From: Asterias amurensis
Taxonomy: Eukaryota; Echinodermata; Asteroidea; Forcipulatida; Asteriidae
DNA: 64,000 nucleotides
Direction of reading: 5' to 3'
Assembly (NCBI RefSeq): GCF_032118995.1
Contig: NC_092665.1
Location: forward strand, 13,946,012 to 14,010,011
Below, piece by piece: positions 47,301-58,100 of this stretch (positions are counted from its first letter, which is position 1; every line of letters starts with the position of its first letter). The notes beneath the pieces were generated by a model. It did no database searches, had not been told where the DNA came from, and was given only the letters and a program-made list of their open reading frames with translations. The translations under genes and the position numbers were made by a program.

Positions 47301-50300
47301 GGTTCAGAGTTCGAATCCATACTGAGTAGCCTGTGAAATCCAGGGGTTCAGAGTTCAAATCCATACTGAGTAGCCTGTGAAATGCAGGGGTTCAAAGTTC
47401 GAATCCATACTGAGTAGCCTGCTAAATGCAGGGGTTCAGAGTTCAAATCCATACTGAGTAGCCAGTAAAATGCAGGGGTTCAGAGTTCGAATCCATACTG
47501 AGTAGCCTGTGAAATGCAGGAGTTCAGAGTTCGAATCCATACTGAGTAGCCTGTGAAATGCAGGGGTTCAGAGTTCACATCCATACTGAGTAGCCTGTGA
47601 AATGCAGGGGTTCAGAGTTCACATCCATACTGAGTAGCCTGTGAAATGCAGGGGTTCATAATTATCAATCATATTTGGCGCTTTCTGTATTCTACAGGCC
47701 CATATTTACCCGCAAGAGGAAGTAAGCAGCTTATCGGAGTACTTGTCTTCAGTTTACCTCTTCACTGCCAATAAGTCGGCTAGTTCATTCCAAGGGTACC
47801 GACTGGTGTCCAACGGCCAGGGACCCATAACGGCTGAGGTTGTTTGGAATGTACGGTTACCAGCTGCCGATAAAGGAATCATTGTACTAGAAGATAAGAA
47901 AGATACAGGTTGGTTTGTCAAAACGCACCCCCCCCAAAAAAAACCAAAAAAAACCAAACCCCCCCCCCCAAAAAAAAAACAACAACAAACAAACAAACAA
48001 ACAAACCAAAAACTGTATATATTTTTTTCTCTATTATTTTTGCAGGTTGAGTTTTTCTATGGATGATTCTCATTGTAGATCAGACGTAAAAGAAATAAAA
48101 GCGTTTAATTTGTAATGCTGAAAGCAGTCATTTCTGTTAAGGCACAACTATGCATATAAATACCGTGCGCGGCATGCCGGAGATTTATCAAATTCCTATC
48201 ATGCTGATCCACCTGCCTGCATAGGTTTTCAGGAAGTGAATTCCAGAGCCTGGGTGCTGTGAATGAAAAATCCCCGTCACTTGAGACTTGCGTAGTTTAT
48301 TTCAAGTCAATGTAAATAAAGTTTTAACTGTGGCAGTAGTCTGGCCCCCTTTTGATATACTGGGAATCGGCATTTGTGATAGCTATAACACATGGGAGAC
48401 ATGACAATGATGTCAACGCCAAGAACAGGGTCCAGAATTTATTTTAAAATTGTTTGTTTTTGTTTGTTTTGCAGAGCATGTTCACTCCCAGGGACGTGTT
48501 CTTGGTGATCGTTCCGTCCTGTATAAATATCTTAATCCGAACATGGTTGCCGTGGTTACTGAAGGCCAAGACGCAACGTCTAAAGGTAAGGAAACTTTGG
48601 TGGCTTCATTATTTGTTAGAAAGAAATGGGAACTTTATTTTTAAAGTATGCGAGATTACACTTTCCAAAGAGTGCACAGTAATTTCTCATATATTTCTGT
48701 TTTTCTTTGCTAACCTTTTGAATTTCTTTAACTGCAATAGGTCACCTTAGTGTGTATCTCATAGACGTAGTGACTGGTCACTTAGTCTTCAGCGCTGACC
48801 ACAAAAAGACTTCGGGACCCGTACATCTCGTTCACGCAGAAAACTGGATTGTGGTGAGTTTTTTTCTTCTGAATCTAGCTGAAAGGTCAAATACAAAAAT
48901 TTTAAAGTTGAAAAGGCAAGGGCATTTTCTTTTTGCAAAGGGCACTTCCGTTTTTAATTTTTTTATGCAAGTTCGCCCAAAACAAGGCTAAAAGCCACTC
49001 TAGGTAAGGGGTTAAGAAGAAAATGGTTAAACATGAAAATAACTCAGGAGAGCTAGAGTCGGGAATTGACATTCCAGATTGTAGGATGGGGGGAACATCC
49101 ACCAGGCAAGGAGTTGGAAACAGATGCAGTATGTGGAATAAAGCTGTTGGAATGACTCTTTGTTTATTAATTTCTGTCTTTTTCTTACGTATGCAGTATC
49201 ATTATTGGAACTTAAGATACAGACGACATGAGATGACTGTCTTGGAATTGTACGAGGGAAAAGTCCAGAAAAACAGGTACATATTTGGCAATGAATACCC
49301 AGCTTTCTCAAGAAGACGCATACTGTTCAAAACCTCGAGTTGAAACCTAGTGTCATAGTTGCAACTATTGATTGCTTTGTTGGGCTGTGGCAACCATTTT
49401 CTACAAATCGTGCTACAAAAAAAGTTGTGACTACTACAAAAATAGTCATGACTGCCTGTTTGGTGAACCAGTTGTGTCGCTCACGACTACTTACGACAAC
49501 ATAATTTACCTCATCATATTTAGGAAAACATAGTTTACAAACATAAATCAGTGACAAAATCCTTCAATCCTTTTTCAGCTTGAAGTTTACTAAATTACGC
49601 CTGCGGCAAACATTTCCCCAATGACTTTTGAGAATTAAAAATAAGTCACGATTAATGTTGAAGTTGCGACTATTTGAGGCGGGGTTAGTCGCGTAACAAG
49701 TTTCCCTAGCCGCTGAGGCCTTATTGACATTACTTCTTCTTGCGTTTCCAGTACTATGTTCTCCTCCGTGGACCCACCCTATGCTCCTCTGGTCCTGAGG
49801 CAGTCGTACATCTTGCCATCAGCACTACAATCCATGGCTGTAACTCGCACAGAGAAAGGCATCACAAGCAGCAATCTACTCCGTAAGTCAACAGATCTTT
49901 TCCATCTTTCACCTTTAATTGTGGCTTCTTATATAGCGTGCATATCCGACACTTAAGGCTGAGTCACACTGCAGCGGAAACCAAAACGATAACGTTAACA
50001 ACGCAAATAGAGCGCATTCTATTGGTTGAATCGCTCCACGCAAAATACGCCCACGCTTATTCAATCAATTGAGGGCGTGCATTTTTTACATTCTCGTTTT
50101 CGTTCTTGTTATCGAGGCCTGTGTGACAAGGCCTTTAGTGGCGCTCCAGGCGCTTTAACAGTGTTTTCCTGTATGGTATGTGGGACAACGTTTCAATTAT
50201 GAAACCTACACCTTTTACATAGCACCGTGTAATGGTTTACAAGGTGCTGAGGCGCAAAATGCTGCCAATCAAACCAGGAGCACCGGGGCAAATCCCTTCT

Positions 50301-51890
50301 CTTTTGATAAGTGCACTGGGTTATTTTACGTGCGCACAAACTCAACGTTGGCTACACTCTCTCTCTCTCTAGTCGACCAAGGTTTTGGTCACGTCCCATG
50401 TCAAGGCATGGAAGTATTGCTTATAAATTGCATATGCAGTATCTTCACTCTTTGAAATTCATCTCGTGCTCCCACACGATCGTAAATCGGTCTGATTTTT
50501 ATTTTTTTATTTTCTATTTTTTGCAGTTGCTCTGCAGTCCGGAGGCATCCTCGCTCTGCCGAAGCGTTTTCTGGATCCACGGCGCCCTCTAGCACCGACA
50601 AGTGAAGAGAAGGAAGAAGGTCTCATCCCATACCTGCCAGAGCTACCCATCCCCTATCAGTCCATCATCAACTATAATCAAACGGTAAGATTGAACTTTT
50701 CATAAGCATTTTTTTGTCTTTTTCTTTGCCAATCCCAGCGGCCTACCTCACTGTTTTAATAAATAAAACAGGCCTGTGAGATCTTCGCTCTGAAGCGGAA
50801 ATCCACTTTTTTATTGATCAGGACGATTTTTGAATTATTAATTTTTTTTCCTTTCCATTTTCACTTTATTTGTTTTGTTCATAATAAAAAAACCATGTTT
50901 TTATTTTATAATTTTTAAATTTTCCTTGGCATGCCTTGTATAGGCTTGGCAAAAATAATGTAACTACATGTGCAATAATGTGAGATAAGCCAAGTCACTG
51001 GATTATTGGGGTGTCCCAATTCAACCAGCATAAATGTGTGACGTGCGCTCACGATCATTCTTACATCATTTTCAGCTCTTTTTTTAAGGGTCCACTCTGA
51101 TTTTTCACAGTGATCAATAGTGATATAATTTTTTTTAGAGAACTGATTGGTTTGCTTTGCTCTATCTTGCCTTCATTTCAAGCCTGTATTTCTATCCATT
51201 TGATTGTTGTTTACTGTCTAGGTACTTGGCATTGAGGGTCTACACACGACAGCGGCTGGATTGGAGTCTACATGTCTCCTGCTTGCCTACGGTCTAGGTT
51301 AGTACAATTCTAAACTAACTAGTAGACTTTTTTGAAGGAGTTATTTTAAGAAAATATTTTAGAAAACACTTCTATTCATATAGGATTTGAGGCATTGCAT
51401 GGTGAGGTATCAACGTATATTTGGTTTGCGGTAAGACCATGTATTGCCAGGTAGAGTTTGTTCTTAGAGAACTGTCTTGCTTTATTCTACTGCTGCGGAG
51501 TAGATAATCGGAGGGTCGGGATACTTCTCAGTTCTGAAAAGAACTGTCCTACTTTTTAACTATTACCAGGGCGGATGGTATAGAAAATAGACTGGACTAC
51601 TACTTCGCTTATAGGATCGTAATTAACTGTACGAACAGGAGAGGAAGGAGTGTCGTCGATGTCTCCTATAAGTGTGAACATCAAAATATAGTCTTTGACA
51701 ATAATTGTTATCTCTCTCGACTGTTTCAGATTATTACTTCACCCGTGTGACGCCCTCCAAACTGTTTGACGTCTTGAAAGAAGATTTTGACTACACACTA
51801 ATCGGTGCAGTTCTGGTCGGGCTCGTCTTTGCAGCCTGGCTAACCCGGAAGCTAGCCGCAAACAAAGCCCTTAAGCAAGCGTGGAGGTGA
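38329..51890 (+). CDS. EMC1: ER membrane complex subunit 1, complete, 23 exons, 987 residues
   Basis: EMC1 is the largest subunit of the ER membrane complex, which inserts transmembrane segments and tail-anchored proteins. Exons: 38329-38417, 39849-40039, 40571-40688, 41780-41905, 42225-42342, 42534-42683, 42922-43080, 43409-43483, 43596-43688, 44182-44278, 44740-44859, 45139-45194, 45423-45611, 46004-46168, 46732-46908, 47698-47908, 48475-48585, 48741-48853, 49197-49276, 49752-49882, 50527-50684, 51222-51297, 51730-51890. All 22 introns are GT-AG, phases agree, and the total is 2964 nt. Residues 1-20 look like a signal peptide, followed by [10 protein letters not shown], a hallmark of the mature N-terminus. 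The lumenal part has the WRQ/SWE-type repeats of PQQ-like beta-propellers. Conserved blocks include [14 protein letters not shown] (about residues 563-576), [18 protein letters not shown] (about 712-729) and the C-terminal DUF1620 region. One transmembrane helix lies at about 956-973, and the protein ends KQAWR near the cytosol. Human EMC1 is 993 residues, so length and ends agree. Confidence 0.97.
38819..39125. repeat. CGATCG-rich degenerate tandem array, EMC1 intron 1
   Basis: A unit of about 30 bases (gcgcgatcgaccgatcgtgc followed by aggaatggttttg) is repeated roughly eight to ten times with much variation. Almost every unit contains CGATCG or a one-base variant, itself palindromic, so each unit can also fold. 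The block is far more GC- and CpG-rich than the surrounding intron and is not seen elsewhere in the window. Confidence 0.9.
39385..39800. repeat. GC-richer repeat-like block, EMC1 intron 1
   Basis: A cagagataatacaatgcgc block is followed by agagttccagcatcgggga, aactgagagggatcggtccc and gtaaccagtgtaattgttgg. The phrase gaattccagagcctgggtg in EMC1 intron 16 (about 48238) is similar. It looks like a relic of an interspersed element, but I cannot name the family. A 155-codon minus-strand frame across it is probably incidental. Confidence 0.4.
40058..40478 (+). repeat. Repeat D copy interrupted by MITE-2, EMC1 intron 2
   Basis: The outer parts match the intact Repeat D at 30009-30220 (ggcctgatact at left; aaaaacgaagcatacaggcctg at right). 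Inside, a complete MITE-2 lies at about 40109-40356, between ccatgcccc and ctggtcattgcc, which are adjacent in the intact copy. Repeat D was therefore present before MITE-2 arrived. Confidence 0.9.
40690..40980. other. EMC1 intron 3, unassigned part
   Basis: A short stretch around 40817-40875 is GC-rich (gggcgcactggtgatgccgc, cgcgacgcgaccgcaaggag). A related block, gcgcactgggctgcgtaac, then gcgccctctagttct, lies inverted at about 41227-41265, so the 40810-41270 segment may be a large foldback enclosing a GATTTCAC element. Confidence 0.4.
41000..41110. repeat. GATTTCAC-family foldback, EMC1 intron 3
   Basis: agtcctaggag, tggctagtcctaag, acgagtaactcgtcc, gactagtcttaac and ctctttgtgaaatcc are the blocks seen in the copy at 10713-10827. 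Confidence 0.65.
41383..41757 (+). repeat. MITE-1 copy, EMC1 intron 3
   Basis: Nearly full length: ctggacactattagtaataa at left, taatagtgtccagtgtcttta at right, with the central gatttcgtgacctcag / gaggtctcacaatcaa hairpin. It ends only about 20 bases before the acceptor of EMC1 exon 4. Confidence 0.85.
44291..44615. repeat. Foldback-type insertion, EMC1 intron 10
   Basis: gtcagaccccttgcataaagc (about 44457) pairs with acgtcatatgcaagggggtct (about 44585). The GC-rich sequence to the left (44320-44440, with cgtgcac repeats) is probably part of the same or an adjacent element. The end sequence resembles the foldback at 7345-7512. Confidence 0.55.
44662..44680. repeat. Homopolymer of 19 G in EMC1 intron 10
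   Basis: An uninterrupted G run on the coding strand, about 60 bases before the acceptor of exon 11. On the pre-mRNA it could form a G-quadruplex. Confidence 0.95.
44865..45055. repeat. MITE-1 right-half fragment, EMC1 intron 11
   Basis: gatatgttattattttatgaatatg, gggatacaccaaatgcgaa and a terminal aattactaaacgtgttcagtgccttt identify a decayed relative with the ACGTGT-type end. Confidence 0.55.
45664..45800. repeat. MITE-1 end fragment, EMC1 intron 13
   Basis: It starts ttaaagacactggacactattgg, a perfect family terminus, and runs through caaagaccagtcttctcactt to attggtcgccgaag, where it breaks off. A SINE-like tail (gcgccatataagaatgg plus (ATT)n) follows at about 45877-45975. Confidence 0.8.
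47031..47660. repeat. 44-bp minisatellite, about 14 units, EMC1 intron 15
   Basis: Units start every 44 bases exactly, from 47057 to 47629 (actgagtagcctgtgaaatg at each start). The last unit is partial and ends about 40 bases before the acceptor of exon 16. Each unit has ggggttcagagttcgaatcc, which contains a GTTCGAATCC tRNA B-box core. Sequence just left of the array (about 46995-47055: tcggtggtatggtggttaag, atgcaggggtttgag) looks like a tRNA-derived SINE head, the probable seed of the array. Confidence 0.97.
47930..48006. repeat. C/A-rich simple sequence at EMC1 exon 16 donor side
   Basis: Runs of 7 and 9 C separated by A-rich sequence, then (AAAC)n. It begins about 20 bases after the exon 16 donor. 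Confidence 0.85.
49976..50142. repeat. Foldback element, EMC1 intron 20
   Basis: aaggctgagtcacactgcag at the left pairs imperfectly with cctgtgtgacaaggcctt at the right. Inside, aaaacgataacg pairs with cgttcttgttatcg, and attggttgaatcgc is the loop-side block. It resembles 5655-5835. Confidence 0.65.
50160..50400 (-). repeat. SINE body fragment, EMC1 intron 20
   Basis: The blocks tttacaaggtgctgaggcgc, caggagcaccggggc, cccttctcttttgataagtgc and actgggttattttacgtgcg match the SINE at 35001-35413 in order. The tRNA head is missing. Confidence 0.75.
51370..51625 (+). repeat. Repeat E copy, EMC1 intron 22
   Basis: ggcattgcatggtgaggtat, gtttgcggtaagaccatgt, agttctgaaaagaactgtcc and ggcggatggtatagaaaata recur inverted at 2445-2690. 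Confidence 0.7.
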
Positions 51891-52284
51891 TAGGGGTGAT
51901 ATGTAGAGGATATTCCAGGCTAAGGCAGACCCCAGTTTCATGGCTGCCTAATTTTGTTTGCAATCGGCATTCACAAGTATTTGTTTACGCGTATTGATTT
52001 CACCGTTTAGCAAAGATCTTTTGTTGATTGGGAGCATGTACTTCACATTGCAGAGAAACCATGCTTACTAACGCTAGCCGAGATATCAACCTTGTAAGCA
52101 GAGATTGGGGATTGATAACAACATTTTGGGCTTAGGGTCGGTTTAATAGGATTAGGGTTAAATTTACAAATGTTTACGAATGTTTTCAGTCTTAATTCTA
52201 AGGGAGGGGTGCACACCCCCTTGGCCCACCCAAAGGACCTGCGCCTGTGAAAAGCCAACACTTAGGCTAGGAGTGTTTGTCTGT

Positions 52285-52315
<31 letters not shown>

Positions 52316-53510
52316 GGGGGGGGGGGGTGTTTTCTTTATGTTTATTTTCAACCATTGATTTGTACATTTGTTTCAATTCCATTTGGGGTGGGGAAAGGGG
52401 GAATTAAGGGTTCTGTGTTCGGGGGGGGGGCTCCCATCCCTCTTTTCATTGTGTTGTTAAACTTGTATTAGATTTATTTGTATAATTGCATTTTATGGTT
52501 ATCAGTAGTCTCATAAAGGGTTATTAATTAATTTCACACGTTGTGTGTGACACTTGCATTAATAATGAGTAATTATAAGTAATAAATTATGAGTTATAAT
52601 AATGTTTTGGGGTTTTTTTGCCTTGAGATTTTGAATGCAATATTTCTTTAGTGTTGGACCCAAACAAGATGTCATCAAAGATAAAATCTTGGTGATGCCA
52701 TTTCGGGAGCTAATTATTCTTCGGTGTTCTTTTTATTACGCATTTGTAGGAAGATCACACGTACAAATTAGCCACATCGTTATTTAGTACTAGGCACAAC
52801 CCAATGGAAGAGAACATAACATTTTATATTTTATGGCGATTGCATCATCTGATTTTTATAAAAGTTTGAAACAAAAAAAGGGGTGCACATCTCACAACTT
52901 GTAATGCTGTCATTTTTCAAGACTCTGGTATTTACGTAAAAACCGTGACACAAAAATGTGCAAACTTTTCATTGATGACCAGTGTGGGTTCGAATCCTGG
53001 TCGTTACACTTTTTCTTGAGCAAGACACTTAACCATAAGCTTCTCTCCACCAAGGGGTAAATGGGTACCTGTGAGGGCAGAGATGGTTCTTGTAATTGAT
53101 TAGCTGAGTGCGCTACATATTTGGCAGCACAGGCTGCATACTCCCCAGGGAGCTGAGATGGTTTAAGCATGGAGGAATAAATAATTTATTCCGCCATGGT
53201 TTAAGGAATTTTGAAGGCCCAGTGACAAGGTGTAATATATGTGGCTTGAGACGCCCTTCGGGTGTCACCAATATTATTACAATGTAAGGTTATGTGGTTT
53301 AATATATCATGTTGGCTCACAAAATAACAGACCATGGGTAGAAAATAAGCTTTTTGAAATGTCAGTCGAAGGCGACAATGTTAAGTGTTGTCTCTACAAA
53401 AAAAATAGAAACATAATAATGTAATACAATAACTTATTTGTGATAAACTAAATTTTGAATTTTAATCACTTTGTTATAACCCGTTTATACGTCGTATTGA
53501 AATAAATGTG
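51891..53510 (+). other. EMC1 3' flank with candidate polyadenylation signals
   Basis: AATAAA hexamers lie at 52581 and 53501 downstream of the EMC1 stop. Between them are a T29-G12 compound homopolymer (52287-52327) and a SINE. The first signal would give a 3' UTR of about 700 bases. Which site is used cannot be told from sequence. Confidence 0.4.
52970..53285 (+). repeat. tRNA-derived SINE, second type
   Basis: agtgtgggttcgaatcctgg provides a B box. The body has ttgagcaagacacttaaccat, accaaggggtaaatgggtac, gtgcgctacatatttggc and gggagctgagatggttta, and the end gacgcccttcgggtgtcacc is followed by an ATT-rich tail. The aagacacttaa block is shared with the SINE at 35001-35413, but the rest differs. 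Confidence 0.8.
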
Positions 53511-53589
53511 AATGTACTCATTGTCAGAAAGTGCTGTTTGATGTTGAGTGACTTTCTTTTAAAAAGGTATTGTTTTATTTATTTTATAG

Positions 53590-53825
53590 AAGAGTTTGCG
53601 GTAACACCATGTAATAACAATCTCTAAATGAGTTGGGGTGGTTCTGAAAAGAACCTTTGGGTTAACTCGACGTTTCGATCAGTATGCTCTGATCGTCTTC
53701 TGGAGAATGCTGGACTCTGATGCTGCCCAACGGTTCTTTTCAGAACCACCCCAACTCATTTAGAGATTGTTATTACATGGTGTTACCGCAAACTCTTCTA
53801 TATCTTATCTCCACCATGCAAAGTT
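53590..53825. repeat. Repeat F foldback with hammerhead-like hairpin
   Basis: The left arm (agtttgcggtaacaccatgt, ataacaatctctaaatgagt, tggggtggttctgaaaagaa) is complemented by the right arm (ttcttttcagaaccacccca, actcatttagagattgttat, acatggtgttaccgcaaact). The centre has cgtttcgatcagtatgctct followed by gatcgtcttctgg. On the minus strand this gives a GATCAG-loop-CTGATC stem followed by GAAACGTC. Confidence 0.9.
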
Positions 53826-54149
53826 TCAAATCCTACTTAATTTATTTATTTTGTTGTTTATTCATTTCGCAACGGGAGTTGATATTTTTGAGCCGTGCAG
53901 CCAGCAGGGGAAGCACATGTCACTGCACGTTTATCCAATGGCATCACAGTAGTGTACCAATGGCATCACAGTAGTAAACCAAATGGAATCACTGGATCTG
54001 AGCTAGTCTAGAGCGAGTTACCACAGACAAATACGAACTAGTTGGTTAAATCATACCGTAAGAGGGCGCGCTTTAGCAATATTTACAACTGAGCGTATCC
54101 CAATTAGACAATAATAGAATCACAGTCTTGGGCCAAGACTACGATAGCC

Positions 54150-54532
54150 TTTAGTCAAGGCGCACGCGGCACACCGGATGGCACACACAACCCCAAAAAT
54201 GTAACGCACGAAAAAAGACTATCACCGCGAGCGGCAAAGCCGCAACGCGCCTTTACCAACTCGTTTTGGGGGCCTTATGTTTTTCTTTACATTTGCCAAC
54301 GATTCTTGTGGGATGTAATGCATAATGCATTAGCGTGGTGAGTTGCTGGCCAATAAGAAGTCACAATTACTTGCATGACGTCACAAGAACGTTCGATGCA
54401 AATTCGTTCCATTTTCTCCCATCAAAATCGTTGGCAAAAATGTAAAGAAAAACATAAGGCCCCCAAAACGTGCGTTACATTTTTGTGGCTGTGCGTGCTA
54501 TCCGGTGTGCCGTGTGTGCCTTGACCAAAGGC
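54150..54532. repeat. Long-stem foldback element
   Basis: The left arm (gcctttagtcaaggcgcacg, cggcacaccggatggcac, ccccaaaaatgtaacgcacg) pairs with the right arm (cgtgcgttacatttttgtgg, gctatccggtgtgccg, tgtgccttgaccaaaggc). A further inner pair is tttgggggccttatgttttt with aaaaacataaggcccccaaa. Stem segments total well over 80 bases. Confidence 0.9.
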
Positions 54533-54539
54533 TAAGACT

Positions 54540-55169
54540 ACGACCGCCTTGGCCTCATTCCCCCATATAAGGCCAAATAAATAAATAAAACAGTTAATCG
54601 TCCGGGCTTTTTTCCAAAAAGAGGAGGATGAGGGCATGTAATTTTGTATTTCTTTCAAATGTGGCCGCTATAAGCCTTTTAATTCAAACAGTATGTTCTT
54701 AAAATAGTAGTAAGTTTAATGAGAAATACACCGAATCTTTTTGAAAAATAAAATTTAAGATAAATAATAATACAAACAAGGATGCTGCATCAAAAAAGGA
54801 CAAGGGAGGGGACGGTCAACTTTTTTTTTTTTTTGTCCTCAGGGACAAAATTATAGATTTGTATTTACGGTGTTCTACTTATTTACGGTACAACAACTGG
54901 CACAATCGACGCCCGATCCCGCCACACCACCCACGCGCATCATCCGTACATAAAAAAGCAAAAACGTCGTACTGTGTTACATTTTTTACCAACCACGTCG
55001 ATCCATCGTTATGTGTAGCAAGTTCAAATGAATGAGGGAGCACCGTACTGACATTGACAAGACTTTGCCGACTTCGTTGATGCAGACTTGATTACTTTTG
55101 TTTCCTCGCCGCCAAGTACAGTTTCATCGCACCACCATCTCACGGCGGACCGTCGAGTGAAATTTCAGG
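54540..55169 (+). promoter_or_regulatory. 5' region and 5' UTR of the Pro/Gln/Tyr-rich gene
   Basis: Upstream of the ATG at 55170 the sequence from about 54890 becomes richer in G and C, with several CpG, as is common around start sites. No TATA box or defined start is visible; the limits are approximate. Confidence 0.35.
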
Positions 55170-58100
55170 ATGACTTCAGCACCACCAGGTAAGAATGCAA
55201 TATAGGATAGGTGGAGTCAGAAAGATGTTGACCGGGATTTTTTTTTATTTTAATTTTTTAATTTTTTTTAAACAAGCAATTGAAACTCAGAAACTCAGTT
55301 GAACATGAATTTTTAACAAGTACTCTCTCCTGCTTTAAGAAGAGGAAAAAAAGGAATGGAAAGAAATTATCTAGTACTGATGCTATTGTCACCCAACCCA
55401 AACCCCTCGAATATTTTACCCACAGTACAGGGGTTATAAAAAGGTGGGAAATGCCATCATTCCAACGAACCGTAAAACCTGGATCCTGATTTGAGACTCA
55501 TTTTGTGTTTGTCAGTAATACTGATTTGTCAACCCCTGATCGTTTGCAGTGCAGACAACTTATTTTTTGAGGAAAACCATCTTGAAATGTAAGCTGCAAG
55601 ACCACTTTCGTTTTAGGTGAACTTAGCATTGAAAATGACATGTTTATTTGCGAGAACAAGCTATTATTGTTCGTTTATAGTTGTTCATTTTATTATATGT
55701 TAAATTCACATCGGGGAGAAAAAGAATATCTTAATTTTGGTTTTGACCCATTGCTGTATTTTGTTTACATTCTGATTACTATAGTAGTGTATTAGTCATT
55801 TTGGGCGGAAACATTTCTTCGACCCAATTGTTATAGGTTCGATAATCGAATCTTGTCTTGGTGGTCACGCCCATTGTACGCACCAAGACAAAATGAGTCA
55901 GGGAAAATAGTATTTATGAAGAACCTAATTTATCTTCCTTTCGCTTTTGAAACTATTATCTCGAGTGAATCGCAAACAAGTTTTATAGTATTTTTTTTTT
56001 TGTGTAAACCTAGAGATATTTCCTTTTCAAATAATGTTTTCATTGAACTTGAGGAAGAAAAACAATTGGAAAAATAAACATACATTGCTTAAACAAGGTC
56101 GGGGTAAAAGCGGAACAGTGGAAACAAAATTACCCCATTTTGTAAATGATAGTGTGCATATTGGGTTAAAGCAACAACTGTTAGTTGTCACGAGCACGAT
56201 TCTTACATCAATATATGTCCCTGAATGTCATACTTGGTAGAATAATAAGAATCTTAAAGACACTGTACACTCCACACAAATAATGTTTAGTATAAAAAGG
56301 TATTTGGTATTAACGAGCAATGGAGAGCTGTTGATAGTATAAATCATTGTGAGAAACGGCTCCCTCAGAAGTAACATAGTTTTTGATGAGAATATCTCAC
56401 CAAAATAATAACAGACCTATTTCCACATGCATCTGGACACAGGTGTTATTTCTTACTTTCATTATTTTCTTATAACTATTAGGGTTAGGGTAATATTTAG
56501 GTTATTTTATGCATTGTGTGTGTGTGTGAATAATGTGTCCAGTGCCTTTAAATCTTTAAAGACACTGGACACTATTGGTAATTATTGTCAAAGACCAGTC
56601 TTCTCACTTGTTGTATATCAACATAATGCATACATTAACAAACATTTGACAACTTGAGCTCAATTGGTCGTCGAAATGCGAGATAATAATGAACGAAAAA
56701 CACCCTTGTCACACAAAGTTGTAGGGATGCATTCAGATGCTTGATTTCGAGACCTCAAAATCTAATTCCGAGGTCTCGAAATCAAATTCATGAAAAATTA
56801 CTTTTTTCTCTCATTCACTACGTTATATCAGAGGGAGCCGTTTCTCACAATGTTTTATACTACAACCTCTCTCCATTACTCGAAATCAAGAAAGGTTTAT
56901 GCTAACAATTATTTTGAGTAATAACCAAGTGTCCACTGCCTTTAATTGGGCTAACGAAATAGGGTGTTATTGTTACTGGGGTAACTCGTTCCTCCATGGG
57001 TAAAATGAGTCACCTATACGGTATCATACGCCTATAACATGAATGCTGTTCTTACTGCGCATGTGCACGTTTCTCAGAATGTAATTACCAAAAAATGGAA
57101 TTAATAAAGAAAGAAATTTGCCTTGATGTTATAGGTCCGTAACTCAAATCCGGTTGCAATATTCTAATCACGGACACAAATGACTATAATTGCAATACAA
57201 GTTTACTTTGTAATGAGAAGTACAAACCGCTCTGGATGTAATACATTCTGAGTCCCATAATGCACATCGAAGTATATAGCTGGGGTTATGGAAAATTATA
57301 TCACTTTATATACCCCCGCCCCCCCCCCCCCCAGCCTTGCTCAAGGCAGTCGAATTATTCACTCCGAAAAAAGACCGCCGCTGTATAAAAACCCACCCGT
57401 ATTCACTGTGCGTAAAACCCACCCGTATTCACTGTGCGTAACATCGCACGACACGATGCCCCCGTACACTATCCGCATGCGGAGGCCTTCAGGCCGACAG
57501 CCTTGTAGGATCTGTGTTGAAGCCACTGACCTCATTACTATAATAAGCGAAGAGTTCCCACGGTCAGCTCATTACCATAATGCCCGCGGAAGACGAGACA
57601 TGTTTACCGCACACACCACCACCACGGACGCATGATAGGGTCCAAAGGTCGTGATAAGGGAAGTGCGTGATTGGACGTCAAAATGAATAATTCATTTGCC
57701 TCACATCCTGTGTTGTCTGATAGGTCTGACGAACGATATACATATTCATGAGCTGCATACTAGCATATCCTAGAGGCCCCCAATTTCGTCCACTATTGGA
57801 ATTTTTTCAATACAACACATTAAAACGGAAAGATACAGACCCGACAAGGCTGTCGGCCTGACGGCCTCCGCATGCGGTTAGTGGTGTACGAGTGCGATGA
57901 CTTGTGTGAACAGTATTCGTGCGATGTGACAGTGTGTATACGGGTGGGTCATTCGGTGTGATCGCACACACCATGCACAGGGTATACGGCGGGTGGGTTT
58001 ACAGCTGCGTCTTTTGGGAGCGAATAATGCGACTGCCTTGAGCAAGGCTAGCCCACCCCCCCCCCCCCCAAAAAAAAAGGAAAACAAAAATGAAGAAAAA

